Origin: an uncultured Lachnospiraceae bacterium
Lineage (GTDB): Bacteria; Bacillota; Clostridia; Lachnospirales; Lachnospiraceae
Direction: 5' to 3'
Assembly (NCBI GenBank): GCA_910578605.1
Contig: CAJTQG010000005.1
Location: 1-64,000, forward strand
DNA length: 64,000 bases
Notes under the pieces: generated by a model
Told to the model about the DNA's origin: nothing
Databases searched by the model: none
The model's input: the letters and a program-made list of their open reading frames with translations, nothing else
In this document: positions 36,623 to 45,645 of the stretch, one piece after another
Layout of the letters: each line of letters starts with the position of its first letter
Numbering within the stretch: position 1 is the stretch's first letter
Position numbers and translations under genes: made by a program

Positions 36623-38152
36623 ATGAGAAAAACAGCAAAATTGTTGGCGCTTGTATTAGTGTTTTGCTGCTTTTATATTACTAATATACAGGCAATGGAA
36701 GAGGGACAAATTCCCCAAATGCAGCAATTTACAGTAGAAGCACAGAGCATGGAGGGGGATAGTGAAAAAATAAATGTGTATCAAACACCAGATGGCATAT
36801 GGATGCTGCCAGTACGTCAAACGGTAGAGAAAATGGGTTATCACTTTGAGGAGTGTTCAAGATGCGGAAAAGATGAAATATATGATCCTGCATTGGAGGA
36901 CAACGGAGGAAAGGGACATTTTTTTGTCAATTGGTATCAAAGTCTGTTAAGTTATAGTGCAAGTAAAGATATGGTTGAGCTGAAGGCGGAAAATGATAAA
37001 GTGGAGGGTGTGACCTATGGTCCTCAAGATTTATTTGAGGCAATGGGGCTGTCAGTAGAAATAGATACCAAACAATCAGTTATAAAGTTGGCTTACAATC
37101 GTGTTGTGGCGGTATATTTTTATTCTTCTACCTGTGACACATGTCAGCGAACAGAAGAATTTTTAAAAAAATTAAAAGAAAAATATACCAATTTAAATGT
37201 TGTAGAGTACAATATTTATTCTACCCTTAATTACGATTTATTGATGGAATATGGAAAACAATATAAGCTGCCAGAAGAAAAACAAGGCTTTACACCATCT
37301 GTTTTTATTTCAGATCAGGTGATAATCGGTGCAGAAATTGAACATAAATTAGAAGCAGTCGTAGAGAAATATAAGGAAATGCCCCCTACTCTTATTTTGA
37401 AGGCGGGGAAATATGAGACTAAGCTTGAAAAGAAAAGTTTGCTATTGCACATACTCAGTGCTGTTGGTCTAGGCTTTGTCAATGGATTAAGTCCATGCAG
37501 CCTTTCCATGTTTTTGTTTTTAGTTACATTGCTTGTGGCGGCAAAGGATAAAATGCTTCGCTGTGGTATTTCCTTCTTGGCAGGGAAGGTATGTATGTTC
37601 TTTTTGTTGGGAACCGTGTTTTATCAATTGATGAGTCGTATTCATATGTCTGCATTTTCAAAGTGGATGAAGATATTTATGATTGCTTTTACTATTTGTT
37701 TTGCTTTGCTGAATCTTGTGGATTTCTTTTTTGCCAGGGCAGAGCGCTATGAAAAAATGCATCTGCAGCTTCCGAAGAAATTAAAACAGTGGAATCAAAA
37801 GCTAATGCGGTGGGGAGAAAAATTTGTCTTATCTAAATGGTGTATTGTGGTGATGGTTGGCATTGGGATGGCAGTGGCCACTGGAGAATTTTTATGTACC
37901 GGACAAATCTATTTGTCTTCTATAGTTGTGCTGGTACAGAAAAACACTGCAGGGTATCTTCCTACATTGCTCTTATTTCTTTACAGTGTGGCATTTGTGA
38001 TACCTCTTTTCATTATTATGTTGATTATGTCCTTTGGCAAAAAAGCATTTGGAATATCGGAGGCAGTGCTTGAAAAAATCCCATGGATTAAGCTTATAAG
38101 CTCCATATTATTTATTATCATTGCAGTGTATATGATTTTTACAATTTTATAA
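36623..38152 (+). CDS. thioredoxin-CcdA/DsbD-like membrane fusion protein
   Basis: The 509-aa protein starts at the ATG seven nt after GGAGG. A signal peptide (1-24) is followed by a domain resembling the copper amine oxidase N-terminal fold (about 35-155, with a CSRC pair). A thioredoxin-like domain (about 160-255) has CDTC (Cys171, Cys174). The C-terminal membrane part (270-509) has six hydrophobic helices, with Cys292 in GLSPCS and Cys425 in GEFLCTGQ, the two redox cysteines expected of CcdA/DsbD. It probably moves electrons across the membrane to extracytoplasmic thiols. Fusion order (Trx before the membrane part) is reversed relative to classical DsbD. It lies 29 bp before a small unknown gene. 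Confidence 0.8.
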   Translation: MRKTAKLLALVLVFCCFYITNIQAMEEGQIPQMQQFTVEAQSMEGDSEKINVYQTPDGIWMLPVRQTVEKMGYHFEECSRCGKDEIYDPALEDNGGKGHFFVNWYQSLLSYSASKDMVELKAENDKVEGVTYGPQDLFEAMGLSVEIDTKQSVIKLAYNRVVAVYFYSSTCDTCQRTEEFLKKLKEKYTNLNVVEYNIYSTLNYDLLMEYGKQYKLPEEKQGFTPSVFISDQVIIGAEIEHKLEAVVEKYKEMPPTLILKAGKYETKLEKKSLLLHILSAVGLGFVNGLSPCSLSMFLFLVTLLVAAKDKMLRCGISFLAGKVCMFFLLGTVFYQLMSRIHMSAFSKWMKIFMIAFTICFALLNLVDFFFARAERYEKMHLQLPKKLKQWNQKLMRWGEKFVLSKWCIVVMVGIGMAVATGEFLCTGQIYLSSIVVLVQKNTAGYLPTLLLFLYSVAFVIPLFIIMLIMSFGKKAFGISEAVLEKIPWIKLISSILFIIIAVYMIFTIL

Positions 38153-38181
38153 GTTATGATGTTATGTAAAGGGGAAGCCGG

Positions 38182-38484
38182 ATGAAATGGAAAAGCATTG
38201 AAATAAAAAGCAGGGATGGTGCAGTTGTGTATCATGGGCCTATGAATGAACTGCCCATTAAGGAGGAGTATATGCTTGAAAAAAGTATGGAGTTATATCA
38301 GGAGCCTGAGCCTTGTGTGATATACCGAACGCATATTGCCAAAAAGTTATATCTTGATATATATGATAGTTTGGCAAAGAGATTGCAAAAAGGAGAATAT
38401 GCTTGCTGTGATGACCTTTGTGAGTATTTTTCTCATATTGAGTTAGATACTAAAAATGCGGTTGTGCATTTCCAAAAGAAATAA
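38182..38484 (+). CDS. small protein of unknown function
   Basis: The 100-aa product follows a GGGGAA site and lies 29 bp after the thioredoxin-CcdA gene, so the two are probably co-transcribed. It is soluble, without signal peptide or membrane helix, with 'ELPIKEEYMLEKSMELY', 'CVIYRTHIAKKLYLDIYDSL' and a CC pair near residue 74. The wording suggests an alpha/beta fold but I recognise no family. Confidence 0.6.
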   Translation: MKWKSIEIKSRDGAVVYHGPMNELPIKEEYMLEKSMELYQEPEPCVIYRTHIAKKLYLDIYDSLAKRLQKGEYACCDDLCEYFSHIELDTKNAVVHFQKK

Positions 38485-38526
38485 AAAACAGGTGTGGAAA
38501 AAATATGTAAAAAGCAAAAAAATAAC

Positions 38527-38556
38527 TTGTAGTTCAAGATGTATATAGGGTATAAT
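38527..38556 (+). promoter_or_regulatory. promoter of araA
   Basis: TTGTAG (38527-38532), an 18-nt spacer and TATAAT (38551-38556) lie 78 bp before the araA start. A small hairpin GGGATA-aatg-TATCCC follows in the leader (about 38576-38591). No clear cre or AraR-type operator is seen. Confidence 0.55.
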
Positions 38557-38633
38557 AAAAGCAGATTAGCCTAAGGGATAAATGTATCCCCAAAGGGAAA
38601 AATAATTAAAATAAAATATAAATAGGAGGAATA

Positions 38634-40136
38634 ATGGAAATGCAAATCAACAAAACTTACAAGTTCTGGTTCTGTACAGGCTCACAGGATCTTTATGGTG
38701 ATGAATGTTTGAGAAAGGTTGCTGAGCACTCAGCAAAAATCGTGGAGGCTTTAAATGCATCTAATAAGATTGATTATGAAATTGTATTAAAACCTACATT
38801 GATTAGTCAGGCATCTATCAGACAGACATTTAATGATGCCAATAACGATCCGGAATGTGCTGGTGTTATTACATGGTGTCATACATTTTCCCCAGCTAAA
38901 ATGTGGATTCTCGGTTTAAAAGAGTTCCAGAAGCCTCTTTGTCATTTGCACACACAGTTTAATGAGGAGATTCCATATGATACGATTGATATGGATTTCA
39001 TGAATGAAAATCAGTCAGCTCACGGTGACAGAGAGTATGGCCATATTGTAAGCCGTATGGGTATCGAGAGAGAGATTATAGTAGGTCACTGGGCAAATGA
39101 AACTGTTCAGGCAAGAATCGGCACATGGATGACTACAGCAATCGGTGTGATTGAGTCCAGTCATATAAGAGTCTGCCGTTTCGGTGATAATATGAACAAT
39201 GTAGCCGTTACCGAGGGTGATAAGGTAGAAGCACAGATTAAGTTTGGCTGGGAGATTGACCATTATTGTGTCAATGATGTTGTAGAGTATGTAGATGCTG
39301 TTTCTGAGGCAGATGTAAATGCATTAGTAGAAGAATACTACAGCAAGTACAAGATTATTGACGATGGAAGAGATGCCGCAGAGTTCCGCAAGCATGTTGC
39401 GGTTCAGGCACAGCAGGAAATCGGAATTGAGAAGTTCCTTGTGGAGAACAACTATCAGGCTGTTGTCACACACTTTGGTATGCTGGGCGGATTAAAGCAG
39501 CTTCCTGGATTGGCTATTCAGAGATTGATGGAGAAGGGCTATGGTTTTGGCGCTGAGGGTGACTGGAAGGTTGCCGCTATGGTTCGCCTGATGAAGCTGA
39601 TGACGGCAAACAAAAAGGATGCAAAGGGTTCTTCCTTGATGGAGGATTACACATACAATCTTGTTCCAGGTAAGGAAGGTATTCTTCAGGCTCATATGTT
39701 AGAGGTATGCCCAAGCTGTGCAGAGGGAGATATTTCTATGAGAGTATGTCCATTGTCTATGGGCAACAGAGAAGACCCGGCACGTCTTGTGTTTACATCT
39801 AAGACAGGTCCTGCGATTGCTACATCATTGGTTGACCTTGGCAATAGATTCCGCTTAATTATCAATGCAGTTGACTGTAAAAAGGTGGAGAAGCCAATGC
39901 CTAAGCTTCCGGTAGGAACTGCTTACTGGACACCAAAGCCTGATTTTGCCACAGGCTGTGAAGCATGGATTTTGGCAGGAGGCGCTCACCATACAGCATT
40001 CTCCTATGACCTGACAGTTGACCAGATGGTAAGCTGGGCTAATTACATGGGAATTGAGAGTATAGTGATTGATGAGAATACTAATATTAGAGACTTTAAG
40101 AAAGAATTAAAATTAAATTCCGTATACTACAAATAA
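38634..40136 (+). CDS. araA: L-arabinose isomerase
   Basis: The 500-aa enzyme converts L-arabinose to L-ribulose. It shows family wording from the start: 'FWFCTGSQDLYGDE', 'WCHTFSPAKMWI', 'LHTQFNEEIPY', 'FGMLGGLKQLPGL', 'GAEGDWK', 'MEDYTYNL' and 'GGAHHTAFSYDL'. The metal-binding Glu and His residues lie in these blocks. Length is normal. AGGAGGA sits 5 nt before the ATG. It is followed by a stem-loop and then araD; araB is not in the window, so ribulose phosphorylation depends on a kinase elsewhere. Confidence 0.97.
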   Translation: MEMQINKTYKFWFCTGSQDLYGDECLRKVAEHSAKIVEALNASNKIDYEIVLKPTLISQASIRQTFNDANNDPECAGVITWCHTFSPAKMWILGLKEFQKPLCHLHTQFNEEIPYDTIDMDFMNENQSAHGDREYGHIVSRMGIEREIIVGHWANETVQARIGTWMTTAIGVIESSHIRVCRFGDNMNNVAVTEGDKVEAQIKFGWEIDHYCVNDVVEYVDAVSEADVNALVEEYYSKYKIIDDGRDAAEFRKHVAVQAQQEIGIEKFLVENNYQAVVTHFGMLGGLKQLPGLAIQRLMEKGYGFGAEGDWKVAAMVRLMKLMTANKKDAKGSSLMEDYTYNLVPGKEGILQAHMLEVCPSCAEGDISMRVCPLSMGNREDPARLVFTSKTGPAIATSLVDLGNRFRLIINAVDCKKVEKPMPKLPVGTAYWTPKPDFATGCEAWILAGGAHHTAFSYDLTVDQMVSWANYMGIESIVIDENTNIRDFKKELKLNSVYYK

Positions 40137-40159
40137 TTAAAACGAGTTTGGAACAAAAG

Positions 40160-40200
40160 AAAGTGCAAAGGGTAGAAGTGATGCTCTTTGCACTTTTAGC
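40160..40200 (+). terminator. stem-loop between araA and araD
   Basis: AAAGTGCAAAG (40160-40170) pairs perfectly with CTTTGCACTTT (40186-40196) across 15 nt; only TTTTAG follows. It could be a terminator or a partial attenuator/processing site setting araA above araD. Confidence 0.65.
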
Positions 40201-40230
40201 AAAAAGAATACGAAAGGGATGGTATCAAAA

Positions 40231-40926
40231 ATGTTAGAACAATTAAAGAAGGAAGTTTATGAAGCAAATATGGATTTACCCAAATATGGTCTGGTAACTT
40301 TTACATGGGGTAATGTCAGCGGTATTGACAGAGAGACAGGATACTTTGTCATTAAGCCCAGCGGAGTGGACTATGATAAATTAACACCAGATGATATGGT
40401 GGTGATGGATTTAGAGGGCAATAAAATTGAAGGAAAGTACAAGCCTTCCTCCGATACTGCGACACATTTGGAATTATACAAAGCTTGTCCAGATATTGGT
40501 GGTGTAGTACACACTCATTCCTCCTATGCTACAAGCTGGGCCCAGGCAGGAAGAAGTATTCCTTGTTATGGAACAACCCATGCGGACTATATGTACGGTG
40601 AAATTCCATGTGTGAGATGCCTCACAAAAGAAGAGATAGATGGAGCCTACGAAGAAAATACAGGACATTTAATTGTGAACGAGTTTAATCGTATGGGCAA
40701 GGACTTTATGGCGGTTCCTACCGTACTATGTAAAAATCATGGTCCTTTTGCTTGGGGTAAGGATGCTCATGAAGCAGTACACAATGCAGTAGTGTTGGAG
40801 GAGGTTGCAAAGATGGCGTACCGCGCTGAGACGATCAATGCCAGAATACAGCCGGCTCCCCAGGAATTGCAGGATAAACATTATTACAGAAAACATGGTG
40901 CGAATGCATACTACGGACAAAATTAG
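40231..40926 (+). CDS. araD: L-ribulose-5-phosphate 4-epimerase
   Basis: The 231-aa class II aldolase-family enzyme makes D-xylulose 5-phosphate. Features are '[16 protein letters not shown]', '[11 protein letters not shown]', the zinc ligands in '[16 protein letters not shown]' (about 95-97), '[16 protein letters not shown]' and '[11 protein letters not shown]'. The ATG at 40231 fits the family's start; another ATG 12 bp upstream is directly against the AAAGGG site. It lies 94 bp after araA with a stem-loop between. Confidence 0.95.
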   Translation: MLEQLKKEVYEANMDLPKYGLVTFTWGNVSGIDRETGYFVIKPSGVDYDKLTPDDMVVMDLEGNKIEGKYKPSSDTATHLELYKACPDIGGVVHTHSSYATSWAQAGRSIPCYGTTHADYMYGEIPCVRCLTKEEIDGAYEENTGHLIVNEFNRMGKDFMAVPTVLCKNHGPFAWGKDAHEAVHNAVVLEEVAKMAYRAETINARIQPAPQELQDKHYYRKHGANAYYGQN

Positions 40927-41019
40927 ATATAATGTATATAGGTGTGAATTGGTGTAATTGTACAATATGCCGATAAATTTTGAATTTACATTTAATTTTT
41001 GTGAAATGTGCAAATGAAA

Positions 41020-41048
41020 TAGACAGAAAAAGGGAAAAGTGATATAAT
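41020..41048 (+). promoter_or_regulatory. promoter of the transaldolase gene
   Basis: TAGACA (41020-41025), a 17-nt spacer and TATAAT (41043-41048) lie 44 bp before the start codon. Confidence 0.6.
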
Positions 41049-41092
41049 AACAACTAGGATTTAAAGAGCAAAATAAAGGAGGACGTGAAAAA

Positions 41093-41746
41093 ATGAAATT
41101 TTTTATTGACACAGCCAATGTAGAGGACATCAAAAAGGCAAATGATATGGGAGTAATCTGTGGTGTTACTACAAACCCATCTTTAATTGCAAAAGAAGGA
41201 CGAGTATTTGAGGAGGTTATTGCTGAGATTGCCTCTATTGTGGATGGTCCAATCAGCGGTGAAGTAAAAGCAACAACAACAGACGCAGAAGGTATGATTG
41301 CAGAGGGACGAGAGATTGCCAAAATTCATCCCAATATGGTAGTGAAGATTCCTATGACTGTAGAGGGATTGAAAGCTACAAAAGTATTATCTTCTGAGGG
41401 AATTAAAACAAATGTGACATTAGTGTTTACAGCAAATCAGGCATTGCTTGCTGCAAGAGCAGGAGCAACCTTTGTATCTCCATTCTTGGGACGTTTGGAT
41501 GATATTTCCATGCCAGGTATTGATTTGATTCAGACTATTTCTGATATGTTTGCAACCGCAGGTATCGAGACAGAGATTATAGCTGCATCTGTCCGCAATC
41601 CAATTCATGTAACTGACTGTGCATTAGCAGGAGCAGATATTGCAACTGTGCCATACAACGTAATTGAGCAGATGACAAAGCATCCTTTGACAGCTCAGGG
41701 TATTGAGAAATTCCAGGCAGACTATAAAGCAGTGTTTGGCGAATAG
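41093..41746 (+). CDS. tal: small transaldolase (TalC/MipB type)
   Basis: The 217-aa protein is the short transaldolase/fructose-6-phosphate aldolase type: '[15 protein letters not shown]', '[13 protein letters not shown]', '[13 protein letters not shown]' with the Schiff-base Lys, '[12 protein letters not shown]', '[15 protein letters not shown]' and '[12 protein letters not shown]'. In this setting it most likely acts as transaldolase in the non-oxidative pentose phosphate pathway. RBS AAAGGAGG. It stands between araD and the transketolase genes, with a strong terminator after it. Confidence 0.93.
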   Translation: MKFFIDTANVEDIKKANDMGVICGVTTNPSLIAKEGRVFEEVIAEIASIVDGPISGEVKATTTDAEGMIAEGREIAKIHPNMVVKIPMTVEGLKATKVLSSEGIKTNVTLVFTANQALLAARAGATFVSPFLGRLDDISMPGIDLIQTISDMFATAGIETEIIAASVRNPIHVTDCALAGADIATVPYNVIEQMTKHPLTAQGIEKFQADYKAVFGE

Positions 41747-41863
41747 TAAGCTGTTAGGTTGAATTGCCAGGATGAGAGTTTTACAAAAGAAACTCATGGA
41801 ATCTCTATAAAACCATAATGAAAGAATGATTTTTAGAGTGAAAAGAGAAGGTTATGATATATA

Positions 41864-41905
41864 AGTGTCAAAAGGATGATTTCATCTTTTTGACACTAAT
41901 TTTAA
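41864..41905 (+). terminator. terminator after the transaldolase gene
   Basis: A 16-bp stem (41864-41879 with 41882-41897, one G-U pair) closes on a 2-nt loop and is followed by AATTTTA. Confidence 0.8.
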
Positions 41906-41915
41906 AAAGCAAATA

Positions 41916-42017
41916 ACTATTCAGGGCCACATTCGCAAAATCCCTGCAAAGCAGCTTGATTTTTGCACATGAATGGCTTCTCGCCTTTATGTATAAATCT
42001 GCATGGCTTTGAATAGT
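41916..42017. repeat. 102-bp imperfect palindrome before the transketolase genes
   Basis: The segment is bounded by ACTATTCA (41916-41923) and its exact complement (42010-42017), with a second inner pair GCCA/TGGC and a small GC-rich hairpin. It may be a MITE-like repeat or a leader RNA fold; it ends 31 bp before the transketolase start. It is unrelated in sequence to the elements at 9092 and 52532. Confidence 0.45.
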
Positions 42018-42048
42018 AACCAAATCAATTTATTTTAGGAGGCATTAC

Positions 42049-42888
42049 ATGAACAAATTAGAACTTCAAAAAACAGCCAATGAAGTTCGTAAAGGTATTG
42101 TAACAGCAGTTCACAGTGCGAAAGCCGGACATCCAGGTGGTTCCCTGTCTGCTGCGGATATCTTTACGTATCTTTATTTTGAGGAGATGAATATTGATCC
42201 TGCAGATCCAAAGAAAGCAGACAGAGACCGTTTTGTACTATCTAAAGGACATACAGCGCCGGGACTTTACTCTACTCTTGCTCAGAGAGGATATTTTCCG
42301 GTAGAGGATTTGAAAACACTTCGCCAGATTGGTTCCTATCTACAGGGGCATCCAGATATGAAGCATATTCCGGGTGTGGACATGTCATCTGGTTCCTTGG
42401 GACAAGGAATCTCCGCAGCAGTAGGCATGGCATTATCTGCAAAATTAAGCAACGATTCTTATCGTGTGTATACATTGCTTGGAGACGGTGAGATTCAGGA
42501 AGGACAAGTATGGGAGGCTTCCATGTTTGCCGGACATAGAAAATTAGACAATCTTGTAGTGATGGTGGATAACAATGGTCTTCAGATTGACGGTTCAGTG
42601 GAGGATGTATGTACACCTTATCCTATTGGAGATAAATTTAAAGCATTTAATTTCCATGTAATTGAAAATGTAGATGCTCATGATTTTGATGCCATTAAGG
42701 CAGCGTTTGATGAGGCAAAGGCAACAAAGGGACAGCCAACAGCCATTGTGTTTAAGAGTATAAAAGGTAAGGATGTCTCCTTTATGGAGAATCAGGCGTC
42801 ATGGCATGGCACAGCGCCAAACGATGAACAGTATGCAACAGCAATGGCAGATTTAGAGAAGGTAGGTGAAGCGTTATGTCAGAAGTAA
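42049..42888 (+). CDS. transketolase, N-terminal subunit
   Basis: The 279-aa subunit carries the thiamine diphosphate-binding half: 'HSAKAGHPGGSLSAADI', 'DRFVLSKGHTAPGLYS', 'GSLGQGISAAVGMA' and the ThDP motif 'LLGDGEIQEGQVWEA' with its Asn partner in 'VMVDNNGLQIDG'. It needs the next gene's product to complete the active site. RBS TTAGGAGG. It overlaps the following gene by 13 bp, so the subunits are made in a coupled fashion. Confidence 0.95.
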   Translation: MNKLELQKTANEVRKGIVTAVHSAKAGHPGGSLSAADIFTYLYFEEMNIDPADPKKADRDRFVLSKGHTAPGLYSTLAQRGYFPVEDLKTLRQIGSYLQGHPDMKHIPGVDMSSGSLGQGISAAVGMALSAKLSNDSYRVYTLLGDGEIQEGQVWEASMFAGHRKLDNLVVMVDNNGLQIDGSVEDVCTPYPIGDKFKAFNFHVIENVDAHDFDAIKAAFDEAKATKGQPTAIVFKSIKGKDVSFMENQASWHGTAPNDEQYATAMADLEKVGEALCQK

Positions 42889-43817
42889 AGAAGATAGCAA
42901 CCAGAGAAAGCTATGGTAACGCATTAGTAGAGTGCGGAAAAGATTTTGATAATCTGGTAGTGTTGGATGCTGACTTAGCGGCGGCTACCAAGACTGGTAT
43001 TTTTAAGAAGGCTTATCCGGAGCGTCATATAGATTGTGGTATTGCAGAGTGTAATATGGTTGGCATTGCAGCAGGTTTAGCTGCTACAGGGAAAATTCCT
43101 TTTGTCAGTTCTTTTGCTATGTTTGCAGCAGGACGTGCATTTGAGCAGGTGCGCAACTCTGTAGGATATCCAAAGTTAAACGTAAAAATCGGTGCAACTC
43201 ATGCAGGTATTTCTGTAGGAGAGGACGGTGCAACTCACCAGTGTAATGAAGATATTGCTCTGATGAGAACGATTCCGGGCATGGTTGTCATCAATCCATC
43301 TGACGATGTGGAGGCAAAAGCGGCGGTTCGGGCAGCGATTGAACATGAAGGCCCGGTTTATCTTCGATTTGGACGTCTGGCAACACCTGTTATCAATGAT
43401 GTACCAGATTATAAGTTTGAAATTGGAAAAGGTGTTGTGTTAAAGGAAGGCAAGGATGTTACAATTGTAGCAACCGGACTTTGTGTGGGAGAGAGCTTAG
43501 AAGCAGCAAAGAAACTGGCAGAGGATGGCATTGATGCTAAGGTGATTAACATTCACACCATTAAGCCGTTAGATGAAGAGTTGATTATTGCAGCGGCAAA
43601 GGAAACCGGCAAGGTAGTTACGGTGGAGGAGCACTCTGTAATTGGCGGACTGGGAAGTGCAGTGTGTGACTGCTTAAGCCAAAATTGTCCTACCCCTGTC
43701 TGCAAAATTGGTGTTAATGACGTATTTGGCGAATCGGGACCAGCTGTGAAGCTGATTGCCAAATATGGCTTGGACAGTGAAGGAATTTATACGAAAGTGA
43801 AAGCTTTTGTGAAATAG
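42876..43817 (+). CDS. transketolase, C-terminal subunit
   Basis: The 313-aa subunit has the pyrimidine-binding domain: 'DADLAAATKTGIFKKAYPER', the ThDP-activating Glu in 'CGIAECNMVGIAAGLAATG', 'FVSSFAMFAAGRAFEQVRNS' and 'GATHAGISVGEDGATHQCNED'. The transketolase C-terminal domain follows (about 185-313). Together with the upstream subunit it forms transketolase, moving two-carbon units between sugar phosphates. Confidence 0.95.
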   Translation: MSEVKKIATRESYGNALVECGKDFDNLVVLDADLAAATKTGIFKKAYPERHIDCGIAECNMVGIAAGLAATGKIPFVSSFAMFAAGRAFEQVRNSVGYPKLNVKIGATHAGISVGEDGATHQCNEDIALMRTIPGMVVINPSDDVEAKAAVRAAIEHEGPVYLRFGRLATPVINDVPDYKFEIGKGVVLKEGKDVTIVATGLCVGESLEAAKKLAEDGIDAKVINIHTIKPLDEELIIAAAKETGKVVTVEEHSVIGGLGSAVCDCLSQNCPTPVCKIGVNDVFGESGPAVKLIAKYGLDSEGIYTKVKAFVK

Positions 43818-43834
43818 AACGATGAGTGATAAGG

Positions 43835-43872
43835 TTGCCGGATAGAAAATGGTAATATCCGGCAGTCTTTCA
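43835..43872 (+). terminator. terminator after the transketolase genes
   Basis: GCCGGATA (43837-43844) pairs perfectly with TATCCGGC (43856-43863), extendable by two pairs, then TCTTTCAT. A second weak stem, AACCAA/TTGGTT followed by GTTTTT, lies at about 43947-43970. Confidence 0.6.
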
Positions 43873-44013
43873 TGTTAACCTTTATGGCTAAGGCTATGAG
43901 GGATTCATCCTTGTGGCATTGGACAAACATAGAAAACATAAACCATAACCAACCCATTGGTTGTTTTTATAGGCGTTTGTCTCATTGCTCGCAGGAATAA
44001 AGGAGGAAGTTGC

Positions 44014-44667
44014 ATGAAGGAAAGAATCGTAAAAATTAAATCAAGAACGAATCCCAATCCGAACTTGAGTTTGCGGGTTATACCAGGGCATTTTGCTACC
44101 ACAAACTCTCATTTGAATTTTTATATTGATATGACCTTTTTAAAGACAAGACAGTCTGAGGCGAAGGAAGTTGCCAAGGCAATGGTGGGAGAATATGTAA
44201 ACAATACGGTTGTGGATACCATTGTATGTATGGATGGCTGTGAGGTGGTGGCTGCTTATCTGGCAGAGGAGTTGACAGCGGCAGGATTTATGTCAAGAAA
44301 TGCTCATAAAACTATTTACATAGTTACACCAGAATTTAATTCTAACGGTCAAATGATTTTCCGTGACAATTTACAGCCGGAAATCAGAGAGAAAAATATT
44401 ATTCTCTTGGCAGCATCTGTTACAACAGGTTTGACAGTGCGTAAGAGTTTAGATTGTATTCGTTATTATGGCGGTATTATTCAGGGTATTTCAACCATAT
44501 TTAGTGCAGTAAAGGTGATTGATGGTTTTCCTATTAATACTATCTTTACAACAGGGGATGTGCCAGGATATGGTTCATTTAAGCCTCATGAATGTCCGTT
44601 TTGTAAAAATGGGGATAGTGTGGAGGCGTTGGTAAACAGTTATGGTTATTCTGCCTTGAATAAATAA
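44014..44667 (+). CDS. type I phosphoribosyltransferase, orotate PRTase-like
   Basis: The 217-aa product starts after AAAGGAGGAAG; an in-frame start 19 codons upstream lacks a site. The PRTase fold is suggested by 'VVDTIVCMDGCEVVAAYLAEELTAAG' (about 60-85) and the PRPP loop-like 'NIILLAASVTTGLTVRKSLDCIRYYGG' (about 128-155). A four-residue Cys pair 'HECPFCKNG' near the C terminus could bind metal. The PRPP motif is atypical (AASVTTGLT instead of DDVxTTGxS), so activity and substrate are uncertain. Proteins of this type are often annotated as orotate phosphoribosyltransferases. It stands alone after the transketolase genes. Confidence 0.65.
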   Translation: MKERIVKIKSRTNPNPNLSLRVIPGHFATTNSHLNFYIDMTFLKTRQSEAKEVAKAMVGEYVNNTVVDTIVCMDGCEVVAAYLAEELTAAGFMSRNAHKTIYIVTPEFNSNGQMIFRDNLQPEIREKNIILLAASVTTGLTVRKSLDCIRYYGGIIQGISTIFSAVKVIDGFPINTIFTTGDVPGYGSFKPHECPFCKNGDSVEALVNSYGYSALNK

Positions 44668-44672
44668 AAGAA

Positions 44673-44732
44673 AAGTCAACAACCTAGTCGCTTATGGCGG
44701 CAGGGATGTTGGCTTATATTTTTTGGGTTTAT
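44673..44732. terminator. terminator between the PRTase and sigma-like genes
   Basis: AAGTCAACA and TGTTGGCTT form an outer stem around an inner GC-rich hairpin, followed on the plus strand by ATATTTTTT. It separates two convergent genes. Confidence 0.55.
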
Positions 44733-44766
44733 AAGAACGGTTTTCTATATTTCTATCAGGGTTGTC

Positions 44767-45645
44767 TTATGTGGAAGCAGTCTCGTTTAAGGTGAGCGCA
44801 TCCATAGATATTTTCATTAAAGTTCGGATTTCCTCTTCTGAAAGAGCTAAATAGTTAGATAATTCTTCTAAGGTTGGTTCACGGTCAAATCCCTTGGCAA
44901 GTTCGGTGGTGGCATCGTTTAAGGCATTGATGCGGGAGACGAGATGCTCGTCTATACGGGCGCTGCCGTTTTGCTCTTCAATGCTTTGCTGCATGGCTTT
45001 GTGAATAGCCTGTTCTATAGCTAAGTTTACAGAATTTACAGAGTCTATATTTTTTGAATCTAGCCAGTCTGAATTTTCATATTCCAATATTTCGTAATCA
45101 GACAATGCCAAAAGGATACCAAGATTGCCTTCCTGAATTAAGTCGGGGGTACTTACACCTTGATTTTGATATTGGGGTACAATATCAAGAACGGACTGTA
45201 AAAAATGTTCTGTCAATATTTGCCGGGCTGTCATATCACCGTTTTTTAGTTGCTGAAGATGGTAAAGTTGTTCTTCCTGGCTTAAAGGTTTTTTATTTTT
45301 TAAGTCCTCCTGATACATTTGGAGAATAGCAGATTCCTCTGCCTCCCATTTGGAGGATGGGAAAGAAGTGGATAAAGTGTCAGCAGGCATATCAAATGAT
45401 GAATTCAGATTGGAATCTGCCGTGAAATGGGAATTGTCAATTGAATTAAATTCAGATATGTCTATATCTGTAAGTTTCACTTTGTTTTCAGCCAGATATG
45501 CGTAAATAGATTGGTATTTTGTCTCATCTCTTAATATATCTTTAAAATATTTTTTAACATCTTCTTTTGAAAGCTGCCCTCCGTTTATAGTTGCATATTC
45601 CATTAAAGAGGTTAATGCTTCGTTGAACAATAATCGTTCGTCCAT
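44767..45645 (-). CDS. sigma-70-like protein lacking region 4
   Basis: The 292-aa protein has an N-terminal region resembling sigma region 1.1 (1-60), then an acidic linker. The segment 'EHFLQSVLDIVPQYQNQGVSTPDLIQEGNLGILLAL' (about 143-178) follows the core-RNA-polymerase-binding region 2.1-2.2 ('DLIQEGNLGL' being the hallmark). A region 3-like helix set follows ('EHLVSRINALNDATTELAKGFDREPTLEELSNYLALSEEEIRTLM', about 238-282). The promoter -10-reading part of region 2.3-2.4 (TYAxWWIR) is not recognisable and region 4 is absent. It might bind RNA polymerase without ordinary promoter recognition (inference). AAAGGA lies 10 nt before the start. It is monocistronic. Confidence 0.7.
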   Translation of the reverse strand: MDERLLFNEALTSLMEYATINGGQLSKEDVKKYFKDILRDETKYQSIYAYLAENKVKLTDIDISEFNSIDNSHFTADSNLNSSFDMPADTLSTSFPSSKWEAEESAILQMYQEDLKNKKPLSQEEQLYHLQQLKNGDMTARQILTEHFLQSVLDIVPQYQNQGVSTPDLIQEGNLGILLALSDYEILEYENSDWLDSKNIDSVNSVNLAIEQAIHKAMQQSIEEQNGSARIDEHLVSRINALNDATTELAKGFDREPTLEELSNYLALSEEEIRTLMKISMDALTLNETAST

